Below, piece by piece: positions 1-5,541 of a stretch of 6,526 nucleotides of DNA (position 1 is the first letter of the stretch; the number at the start of each line of letters is the position of its first letter). The translations under genes were made by a program, and so were the position numbers. Location of the stretch: contig RFTA01000030.1 in assembly GCA_009923685.1 (NCBI GenBank), positions 1 through 6,526 on the forward strand. Reading direction: 5' to 3'. The notes under the pieces are model-generated. The model had not been told where the DNA came from. It saw only the letters and a list, made by a program, of their open reading frames with translations, and did no database searches. Source of the DNA: Actinomycetota bacterium. GTDB taxonomy: Bacteria; Actinomycetota; Acidimicrobiia; Acidimicrobiales; Ilumatobacteraceae.

Positions 1-1
1 G

Positions 2-631
2 CGCGATTCAACCGGGCCAATTGCTCGGCCGTCGCCAGTCGATCCGACGACTGGTCGAACAAAGCTCGGTGGTCGCGCTTCGGCGACGATGCCAAGTGTT
101 GTGCAACCAGCGAAATCTAATCAGCCGCAGTCGCAGCCGCAACCCCAGCCTCGGCCGCGAGAGTCGGCACCAAAGTCGGTGCAGCCACAATCGACTGTCG
201 AAAATATTGAGCCGATCAAACTAAGTGCCGTGCTTAGTGATACCGAAATCAAGAACATTTGGCCTGAAGTTGTCGCAGCGCAAAAACCAATCGTACGGGC
301 GCTTTTTAGTGCCGTCACCGTCAACGATTGCCGAGACGGCGTGCTTACTCTTGGTGCACCCAGCGAGATGCACATTTCTAAATCAAATGAGCACCTGCAA
401 ACTTTGCTCGATTCATTGCTTCGAATCGCCGGTAAAAAATTAGAAATTAATTTTGTTGTCGCAGCTCCAAAGCGTGGCAAGACTGCAGCGAGTGCGCCAG
501 AGCACGACGACTACGAGGCAATCGAAGATTTGGCTGAAACAACTCAGGCGCCACCCGGCAAAGCTTCTTCGCCCATCGATGAACTTGCCAAGGCGTTTCC
601 TGGTTCAAAAATTATCGATGACAAGAAGTAG
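2..631 (+). CDS. dnaX: DNA polymerase III gamma/tau subunit, C-terminal part (5' partial)
   Basis: The frame is open from the left edge to the TAG at 629-631, giving about 209 residues; the true start lies outside the window, and the ATG at 89 is internal. The N-terminal half visible here is a proline/glutamine-rich linker with no predicted fold (to about 210). It is followed by a compact domain (about 230-470) that begins at a conserved Trp (260-262, IWPEVV) and contains the GVLTLGAPSEMH strand-turn typical of the gamma/tau domain downstream of the clamp-loader core. An acidic, Ala/Pro-rich tail ends in IIDDKK. The AAA+ ATPase and zinc module are off-window, so clamp-loading function is inferred from family and from the recR neighbour; dnaX-recR linkage is widespread in bacteria. 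In the polymerase III holoenzyme this subunit belongs to the complex that loads the sliding clamp. Assignment rests on domain look and context, not on a search. Confidence 0.82.
   Translation, partial: RDSTGPIARPSPVDPTTGRTKLGGRASATMPSVVQPAKSNQPQSQPQPQPRPRESAPKSVQPQSTVENIEPIKLSAVLSDTEIKNIWPEVVAAQKPIVRALFSAVTVNDCRDGVLTLGAPSEMHISKSNEHLQTLLDSLLRIAGKKLEINFVVAAPKRGKTAASAPEHDDYEAIEDLAETTQAPPGKASSPIDELAKAFPGSKIIDDKK
122..157 (+). repeat. Gln-Pro coding low-complexity tract in dnaX linker
   Basis: Tandem CAG/CAA and CCG/CCC/CCT codons encode alternating Gln-Pro (QPQSQPQPQPRP). The tract is imperfect, varies at third codon positions and stays in frame. It is an interdomain linker repeat within the dnaX tail rather than a regulatory repeat. 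Confidence 0.7.
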
Positions 632-637
632 TTAGCG

Positions 638-1246
638 ATGGCTTCGGCATATACCCAACCGATGCAAGCACTGATTGACGCTTTGTCACGACTGCCGGGT
701 ATCGGCCCAAAGTCTGCCCAACGTATCGCTTTTCACTTGATTAAAAGCGAAGATCGCGACGTCGAACACTTGTCGTCTTCGATTAATAAAGCCAAGGCGA
801 CCGTCAAGTTTTGTCAACGATGCTCAAATTTCTCTGAGGCCGATTTATGTCAGTTCTGCAGCGATGACAGAAGAGACCCGACGACTATTTGTGTCGTCGA
901 AGAGTCGCGTGACGTCGTGGCAATAGAAAAAACCCGAGAGTTCAGCGGGCAATACCATGTTTTGCTCGGCACGATCAATCCACTAGATGGTGTCGGTCCT
1001 GAACAATTAAAAATTCGCGAATTGTTGCAACGAATCGAACCACAAAAAGTCAAAGAAGTGATTTTGTGTCTGAACCCAAACACTGAAGGCGATGTCACCT
1101 CGATGTATTTGGCAAGAGTTTTGCGGCCACTTGGCGTCAAAGTCACGCGAATCGCCAGTGGTTTGCCAGTTGGTGGTGATCTCGAATACGCCGATGAGCT
1201 TACTTTGGGTCGTGCACTTGAGGGGCGTCGCGAAGTCGCCGGCTAA
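638..1246 (+). CDS. recR: Recombination mediator protein RecR
   Basis: A complete 202-residue protein, the normal RecR length. In order it shows an N-terminal helix-hairpin-helix (LPGIGPKSAQRIAFHL, residues about 19-34), a four-cysteine zinc site (C59-x2-C62, C71-x2-C74), a Toprim domain beginning at TICVVEESRD (about 83-92) with LGTINPLDGVGPEQL and NTEGDVTSMYLARVL, and the conserved C-terminal GLPVGGDLEYADELTLGRAL (175-194). RecR acts in the cytoplasm with RecO (and RecF) to load RecA onto SSB-coated single-stranded DNA at gaps. The ATG at 638 lies 6 bp after the dnaX stop, so the two are almost certainly cotranscribed. The Shine-Dalgarno is weak (GAAG-like, inside the end of dnaX), so translational coupling is likely. 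No ybaB/ebfC gene separates it from dnaX. It ends 14 bp before the stop of the convergent thiolase. Confidence 0.97.
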   Translation: MASAYTQPMQALIDALSRLPGIGPKSAQRIAFHLIKSEDRDVEHLSSSINKAKATVKFCQRCSNFSEADLCQFCSDDRRDPTTICVVEESRDVVAIEKTREFSGQYHVLLGTINPLDGVGPEQLKIRELLQRIEPQKVKEVILCLNPNTEGDVTSMYLARVLRPLGVKVTRIASGLPVGGDLEYADELTLGRALEGRREVAG

Positions 1247-1260
1247 AAATTAGTTAAAGA

Positions 1261-2442
1261 TCATCCGACGCGCATTATCAAAGCGTCACCTTGACCGCCG
1301 CCGCCACAAAGCGCTGCTGCGCCAAGACCCCCGCCTCGGCGACGAAGTTCGTAGAGCAAAGTTATTGCCAGACGATTTCCACTCATGCCGATCGGGTGAC
1401 CGAGAGCAATCGCGCCACCGTTGACATTGACAATTTCATCGGTGATTCCAAGATCGCGCATCGAGGCAATGCCGACAGCGGCGAACGCTTCGTTGATTTC
1501 GAACAAGTCGACATCAGAAACTTTTTTGCCGACACGGTCGAGTGCGTTGATGATGCTGCGGCTCGGTTGATGCAACAGCGAGGCTGTGTCTGGGCCAGCG
1601 ACCATTCCGTATGAAACAAATTCACCGAGTGGTTTGACACCGCGTTTTTCTGCCGCGCGTTTTGACATCATCACGACGGCTGAACCTGCATCGCTGATTT
1701 GGCTTGCATTGCCCGCCGTAACGGTGCCAGTTTTGTCAAATGCTGGCTTAAGCGAGGCGAGTGACTCCATTGTTGTTGACGCGCGAACGCCCTCGTCGTT
1801 GCTGACGACAACGGGGTCGCCCTTGCGTTGCGGAATCGTTATTGAAACGATTTCTTCGGCAAGTTTGCCGTCGGCGATTGCCGCAGCCGCCCGCTGATTG
1901 CTCTTCATGGCCAAGTCGTCTTGTGCTTCACGACTGATTTCTCCTGCTGCATATCTTTCGGTGCCAAGCCCCATGAGGCAAGCGTCAAATGCGCACCACA
2001 AACCGTCTCGTTGAATTGCGTCGAGCATTTGCACATCACCGAATCGATATCCACTTCGTGCGCCCATCGCTAGATATGGAGAATTTGTCATGCTCTCCAT
2101 GCCACCCGCGACGACGATGTCGGCGTCACCATTGGCGATCATTTGATCGGCCAGATAAATCGAGTTGAGACCCGACAAACAAACTTTGTTGATGTTCACG
2201 CTCGGAATATTCATCGGTATTCCGGCCTTCACTGCGGCCTGTCGCGACGGCACTTGACCTTGGCCAGCCATCAATACTTGTCCCATGATCACATGTTCAA
2301 CTTCATGCGGGGCGACGCCTGCACGTTTTAGCGCTTCGGCGATAGCAAAACCACCGAGTTCGGCGGCGCTGAACGAAGCGAGTGCTCCACTGAGTTTGCC
2401 AATCGGTGTGCGAGCGCCAGAGATTATGTATGAGCCAGCCAT
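1261..2442 (-). CDS. Acetyl-CoA C-acetyltransferase (thiolase)
   Basis: Complete, 393 residues, the usual length of biosynthetic or degradative thiolases. The nucleophilic cysteine is C88 in NKVCLSGLNSI. The other catalytic elements are NEAFA (317-321), H349 in GGAIALGHPIG, and C379 in the C-terminal CGGGGQGDA. It catalyses reversible Claisen condensation of two acetyl-CoA to acetoacetyl-CoA, or thiolysis of 3-ketoacyl-CoA in the other direction. Divergence from ccr and the epimerase favours the condensing (PhaA/AtoB-like) role feeding the ethylmalonyl-CoA route; sequence alone does not fix chain-length preference, so a FadA-like beta-oxidation role remains possible and no gene symbol is given. 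The region after the first third reads MGLGTERYA where many homologues have MG-x-TAEN, a variant of unknown consequence. The start ATG (2440-2442) has no Shine-Dalgarno but sits 7 nt after a TACGCT box, consistent with leaderless translation. Confidence 0.95.
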   Translation of the reverse strand: MAGSYIISGARTPIGKLSGALASFSAAELGGFAIAEALKRAGVAPHEVEHVIMGQVLMAGQGQVPSRQAAVKAGIPMNIPSVNINKVCLSGLNSIYLADQMIANGDADIVVAGGMESMTNSPYLAMGARSGYRFGDVQMLDAIQRDGLWCAFDACLMGLGTERYAAGEISREAQDDLAMKSNQRAAAAIADGKLAEEIVSITIPQRKGDPVVVSNDEGVRASTTMESLASLKPAFDKTGTVTAGNASQISDAGSAVVMMSKRAAEKRGVKPLGEFVSYGMVAGPDTASLLHQPSRSIINALDRVGKKVSDVDLFEINEAFAAVGIASMRDLGITDEIVNVNGGAIALGHPIGMSGNRLAITLLYELRRRGGGLGAAALCGGGGQGDALIMRVG

Positions 2443-2449
2443 GGGTTAG

Positions 2450-2455
2450 AGCGTA
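2450..2455 (-). promoter_or_regulatory. Putative -10 box for the thiolase gene (leaderless)
   Basis: Read on the minus strand, TACGCT fits the actinobacterial TANNNT -10 pattern. It is followed by CTAACCC (7 nt) and then the ATG, so transcription would start at or next to the A of the start codon. No convincing -35 hexamer is seen at normal spacing. No Shine-Dalgarno exists in the gap, which supports a leaderless mRNA. Confidence 0.5.
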
Positions 2456-2470
2456 GGCGGATTCGCTCAC

Positions 2471-2476
2471 TACCCT
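2471..2476 (+). promoter_or_regulatory. Putative -10 box for ccr (leaderless)
   Basis: TACCCT fits the TANNNT -10 pattern and is followed by TAAACCC (7 nt) and then the ccr ATG, mirroring the arrangement for the divergent thiolase. The start of transcription would coincide with the start codon. There is no Shine-Dalgarno before ccr, in contrast to the strong one before the next gene. No clear -35 element is visible. Confidence 0.5.
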
Positions 2477-2483
2477 TAAACCC

Positions 2484-3818
2484 ATGAAAAGCATTCTCGA
2501 AGCCATCGAAAACAATGCCGACACCAAGGCATTTTCTGCTTTACAGATGCCCGAGACATATCGCGCAGCGGTGGTGCGTAAAGACGAACAAGAGATGTTT
2601 GCTGGTGTTGCTTCTGCCGACAAAGACCCGCGCAAGAGCGTGCACATTCAGCAAGTACCTGTTCCGCAGATTGCGCCAGACGAAGCACTAATCGCCGTCA
2701 TGGCGAGCAGCATCAATTTCAATACGGTGTGGTCGAGCATCTTTGAGCCGATCTCTACTTTTAGTGCGCTCACTCGTTTGGCGCGCGAAAGCGAATGGGC
2801 AAAGCGTCACGATCTTGCGTATCACATCATGGGTAGCGACGCTTCGGGCGTTGTGTTGCGAGTTGGTTCGGCTGTTCGCAACTGGAAACCCGGCGATCGA
2901 ATCACCGTGCATTGCAACCACGTTGACGATCAAGACCCGACATCGCACAACGACTCAATGCTTGGCAGTAACCAACGAATTTGGGGATACGAAACAAATT
3001 TCGGCGGTCTCGCCGATTTGAGTGTGGTGAAAGCAAACCAACTCATGCCAAAGCCCGAGCATTTGTCATGGGAAGAAGCGGCGGTCAATGCGTTGTGCAA
3101 CAGCACCAGCTATCGCATGCTTGTTTCGCCAAACGGTGCACACATGAAACAAGGTGATGTGGTTTTGATCTGGGGGGCAACTGGTGGTATTGGCGCGTAT
3201 GCAACGCAATATGTTCTCAATGGCGGTGGTATTCCGGTTGGGGTTGTCAGTTCTGCTGACAAAGCAGAAATTCTTCGCGGCATGGGTGTTGAAGCAATCA
3301 TCGACCGTCGTGCAGGCAACTATCAGTTTTGGAAAGACGAAAACACTCACGACGAAAAAGAGTGGCGTCGTTTTGGTGGCGACATTCGCGCACTTGTTGG
3401 TGAAGACCCAGACATTGTTTTTGAACACCCTGGTCGTTCAACTTTTGCCGCATCAATGTATGTAGCCAAGAAGGGCGGCACAGTTGCAACGTGTGCGGCA
3501 ACCAGCGGCTACATGATGGAGTTCGACAATCGCTACTTTTGGATGCGCTTGAAAAAGCTTGTTGGTTCACATTTTGCCAACTATCGCGAAGCATGGGAAG
3601 CGAATCGTCTCATTTCTAAAGGCATGATTCACCCGGTGTTGTCACAGGTGTTTGACCTCAATCAAACAGGCGACGCCGCATATCAAGTGCACAAAAACAT
3701 GCACGAAGGAAAAATCGGCGTGTTGTGCATGGCTCCACGCGAAGGCATGGGCATCAACAACCCAGAGTTTCGTGAAAAGGTTGGCGAAAAGAACTTTCGC
3801 CACTTTCGTAGAAGTTAA
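2484..3818 (+). CDS. ccr: Crotonyl-CoA carboxylase/reductase
   Basis: Complete, 444 residues, the normal length for this medium-chain dehydrogenase/reductase family. It catalyses NADPH- and CO2-dependent conversion of crotonyl-CoA to ethylmalonyl-CoA, the key step of the ethylmalonyl-CoA pathway. Visible hallmarks are SINFNTVW (76-83), the catalytic-domain stretch RIWGYETNFGGLADL (165-179), the nucleotide-binding WGATGGIGAYATQY (230-243), FWKDENTHD (282-290), VFEHPGRSTF (312-321) and GSHFANYREAWEANRL (361-376). By alignment from memory to the characterised Kitasatospora enzyme, CO2-pocket residues correspond to N80, Y169, E170 and H363; the second is Phe in that enzyme and Tyr here, a substitution also common in proteobacterial Ccr. 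The intact pocket and KDEN and EHPG motifs argue for a true carboxylase rather than a plain quinone-oxidoreductase relative. It starts 41 bp from the divergent thiolase, probably without a leader, and is coupled to the epimerase downstream. Confidence 0.97.
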   Translation: MKSILEAIENNADTKAFSALQMPETYRAAVVRKDEQEMFAGVASADKDPRKSVHIQQVPVPQIAPDEALIAVMASSINFNTVWSSIFEPISTFSALTRLARESEWAKRHDLAYHIMGSDASGVVLRVGSAVRNWKPGDRITVHCNHVDDQDPTSHNDSMLGSNQRIWGYETNFGGLADLSVVKANQLMPKPEHLSWEEAAVNALCNSTSYRMLVSPNGAHMKQGDVVLIWGATGGIGAYATQYVLNGGGIPVGVVSSADKAEILRGMGVEAIIDRRAGNYQFWKDENTHDEKEWRRFGGDIRALVGEDPDIVFEHPGRSTFAASMYVAKKGGTVATCAATSGYMMEFDNRYFWMRLKKLVGSHFANYREAWEANRLISKGMIHPVLSQVFDLNQTGDAAYQVHKNMHEGKIGVLCMAPREGMGINNPEFREKVGEKNFRHFRRS

Positions 3819-3822
3819 GGAG
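3817..3822 (+). promoter_or_regulatory. Strong ribosome binding site for the epimerase
   Basis: AAGGAG overlaps the last two bases of the ccr stop codon and lies 5 nt before the epimerase ATG at 3828. It is the best Shine-Dalgarno in the window and fixes this start. The position implies that ribosomes terminating on ccr reinitiate on the epimerase. Confidence 0.85.
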
Positions 3823-3827
3823 ACATC

Positions 3828-4229
3828 ATGTTGCTAACTGAAATCGATCATGTGGCGATCGCCGTCAAAGATCTTGAGGCGGCAATCGATTATTACAAGC
3901 GCGCGTTTGGTGCGACCGTCACGCATCGAGAAGTCGTCGAGCAAGACGGCGTTGAAGAGGCTCTGCTCAAAGTGGCCGAGAGTTATGTGCAACTATTGAC
4001 ACCAACCCGACCAGATTCACCGGTCGCGAAATCGCTTGAAAAACGAGGCGAGGGTTTGCATCACGTCGGCTATCGAGTTGCTGATTGCGCAAAGGCTCTT
4101 CAGTCAATGGTTGCTGCTGGTGCGACACCCATTGACAAGGCACCGCGAAAAGGTTCGCGCGGCACGACGGTGGCATTTTTTCACCCCAAGGGCAGTTTCG
4201 GCACATTGATCGAGTTAGTTCAAGAGTAA
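3828..4229 (+). CDS. mce: Methylmalonyl-CoA / ethylmalonyl-CoA epimerase
   Basis: Complete, 133 residues, typical of this vicinal oxygen chelate (glyoxalase-fold) enzyme. Both beta-alpha-beta-beta-beta repeats are seen. The expected metal ligands are H8 (IDHVAIAV), Q55 (YVQLLTP), one of H78/H79 (GLHHVGYRV) and E129 (LIELVQE), and the family signature PIDKAPRKGSRGTTVAFFHPKG is intact at 101-122. It interconverts the (2S) and (2R) epimers of methylmalonyl-CoA; in ethylmalonyl-CoA pathway organisms the same enzyme also acts on ethylmalonyl-CoA, and the position 9 bp after ccr makes that use likely here. The cognate mutases are not in the window. Start is fixed by AAGGAG 5 nt upstream. Confidence 0.94.
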   Translation: MLLTEIDHVAIAVKDLEAAIDYYKRAFGATVTHREVVEQDGVEEALLKVAESYVQLLTPTRPDSPVAKSLEKRGEGLHHVGYRVADCAKALQSMVAAGATPIDKAPRKGSRGTTVAFFHPKGSFGTLIELVQE

Positions 4230-4237
4230 ATATCACC

Positions 4238-4831
4238 TTGAGCCGAGCGCTGACGATTTCGCTTGGCTCTTTGAGCGGCCTGAGTCTGGGGTACTTCGCA
4301 AAGTCTTTGATCAGAAAGATTGATTCAGAGACTCGACCGATGTCGGGCAAGGTGCTCGCATTTTGTTTTGTAGTTGGTGCGTTTGTAGCCGATTTAGTTT
4401 TTCGTAGTTTTTCAAAATTTGAGTTGCGTGCGTGCTTTGCAATTCTTTGTGCGGGGTTGTTGCTGCAATCTTTAATCGATTTTTATACTCATCGGCTAGT
4501 GCGACAAATTTCGCATGCTCTCGCATGTAGTGGCGTTTTGCTTCTGAGTCTTAATGCTGCGAATAACTCAAATTATGATTTTCTCGTCTCGTCCTCTGTT
4601 TGCGCGATACTCGGTATTGCCGTTTCGTTCTTTTCGAACAAAATTTCTCGCGGGTCGCTCGGTGCGGGCGATGTTCGATTGATGGCGGTTCTCGGTTGGC
4701 ATCTCGGCTTCATCGGCTATTCAACTGCGATGCTGGCGTTGTTTTTGGCTTGTGTGTTGGCTGGTTTGTTTGGTGTGGTGATGATCATGTTGCGTCGCGG
4801 GTCCATATCGGTGTGGCCACCGATCATGTGA
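4238..4831 (+). pseudogene. A24 prepilin peptidase, C-terminus lost at a junction
   Basis: An integral membrane protein of 197 residues as read. An N-terminal Gly-rich segment (about 8-26, SLSGLSLGYFAKSLIRKI) resembles the first helix of type IV prepilin peptidases, and further hydrophobic helices lie at about 38-57, 64-80, 94-106, 116-132 and 161-186. The two catalytic aspartates of family A24 are D81 (SLIDFYTHRL) and D145 in GAGDVRLMAVLG. The four-cysteine methyltransferase loop of long PilD proteins is absent, so this is the short, cleavage-only type. Such enzymes remove leader peptides of pilin-like proteins in the inner membrane. Homologues continue after the RRG stretch with an I-P-F/Y-G-P-F-L segment and a last helix. 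Here the sequence after about residue 189 is out-of-frame exonuclease sequence ending in SVWPPIM. The TTG start 8 bp after the epimerase stop has no clear Shine-Dalgarno; it is chosen because the first helix needs it. It may be functional, damaged or a misassembly product. Codon use looks more A+T-rich than in ccr. Confidence 0.7.
4796..4812 (+). other. Chimeric junction between prepilin peptidase and exonuclease
   Basis: Up to about 4801 the peptidase frame reads MLRRGS, as expected near the end of an A24 protein. From 4804 a different frame reads HIGVATDHVIESFRND, an internal conserved stretch of the actinobacterial exonuclease family. The breakpoint therefore falls at roughly 4799-4806, with loss of the peptidase end and the exonuclease beginning. 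No flanking repeat or insertion sequence is visible. A genomic deletion and an assembly misjoin cannot be told apart from sequence alone. Confidence 0.65.
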
Positions 4832-5541
4832 TCGAGAGTTTTCGCAACGATTTATATGACGGCTACAAGACGAGTGAGGGCATGGAGCCCGTTCTGCTCG
4901 AGCAAATTCCGATCATTGAAAATGCGTTGCGCGCATTAGGTGTGACGGTTTGGGCAATGGAGAAATACGAGGCCGATGACGCACTCGCATCGGCTGTCGT
5001 CATCGCATGTGAAGACCGTCGTGTTCATCAAGTGCGAATTTTGACGCCAGACAAAGACTTAGGTCAGTGCGTCAGTGGTCGTCGAGTGGTGCAAGTCGAC
5101 CGTCGCAACAATTTGGTGCTCGATGAAAACGAGATTTGTAAAAAGTTTGGGGTTGGTCCAGAATCGATCGCCGACTATTTGGCGCTTGTTGGTGACAGTG
5201 CCGACGGGTTTCCAGGTCTGTCAGGTTGGGGTGCCAAGAGTGCTTCGAGCGTCTTGGCCAAATACATTTCGCTCGACAAAATTCCTGATGACCATGAGCA
5301 ATGGAAGCAAGATGGTCTGACGACCTTGCGCGGCGTCGAAAAACTCGCGCGAACATTGCGAGAAAATCGCAAACTTGCCGAACTCTTTCGAACATTGGCA
5401 ACTCTCGTCGATGATGTACCAGTTGGCACTGTCGACAGTTGGAAGTGGCAGGGTGCAGAACCTGAGTTTGCTGGTCTGCTCAAAGAGTTTGGCGCCACAC
5501 ACCTACTTGACCGGCTTGAAAAACTTAAGCCCCTTGCGTAG
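4804..5541 (+). pseudogene. 5'-3' exonuclease (FEN/Pol I exo-type), N-terminus missing
   Basis: From 4804 the frame encodes 245 residues of a stand-alone 5'-3' exonuclease related to the N-terminal domain of DNA polymerase I, used for flap and primer processing in the cytoplasm. Present motifs are ESFRNDLYDGYKT (substrate-binding Arg/Lys region), YEADDALAS (metal acids, 4966-4980), TPDKDLGQCV (metal acids, from 5044), the helical GDSADGFPGLSGWGAKSA (5191-5244, helix-hairpin-helix DNA clamp) and a normal C-terminal tail to the TAG at 5539-5541. Missing is the first 60 or so residues, with the opening beta-strand Asp (vDGt-type) that binds metal. The frame stays open upstream to an ATG at 4600, but that stretch is the peptidase gene read out of frame and is Cys/Arg-rich. 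Possible restarts are GTG 4813 or GTG 4828, the latter overlapping the peptidase stop as GTGA. Without the first Asp, nuclease activity is doubtful. The 3' end overlaps the convergent glycosyltransferase by 39 bp. Confidence 0.75.

Noticed and set aside
89..91. ATG as a possible dnaX start
   Set aside because: The frame is open without stops to the left edge, and the protein is only the tail of gamma/tau, so the ATG is internal.
1247..1260. Possible bidirectional terminator between recR and the thiolase
   Set aside because: The 14-bp A/T-rich gap contains no inverted repeat.
1291..1897. Plus-strand open frames opposite the thiolase (1291-1614, 1586-1897)
   Set aside because: They are antisense shadows of a strongly conserved thiolase, with no recognisable motifs or start signals.
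3066..3594. Several open frames on both strands within ccr
   Set aside because: All overlap the well-conserved Ccr frame and show no family motif.
4511..4527. Short direct repeat TCGCATG-CTC-TCGCATG
   Set aside because: A 7-bp repeat inside the prepilin peptidase coding region is expected by chance and shows no further copies.
4600..4803. Upstream extension of the exonuclease frame to the ATG at 4600
   Set aside because: This stretch is the prepilin peptidase gene read in another frame; the product is Cys/Arg-rich and lacks the expected beta-strand with the metal-binding Asp.
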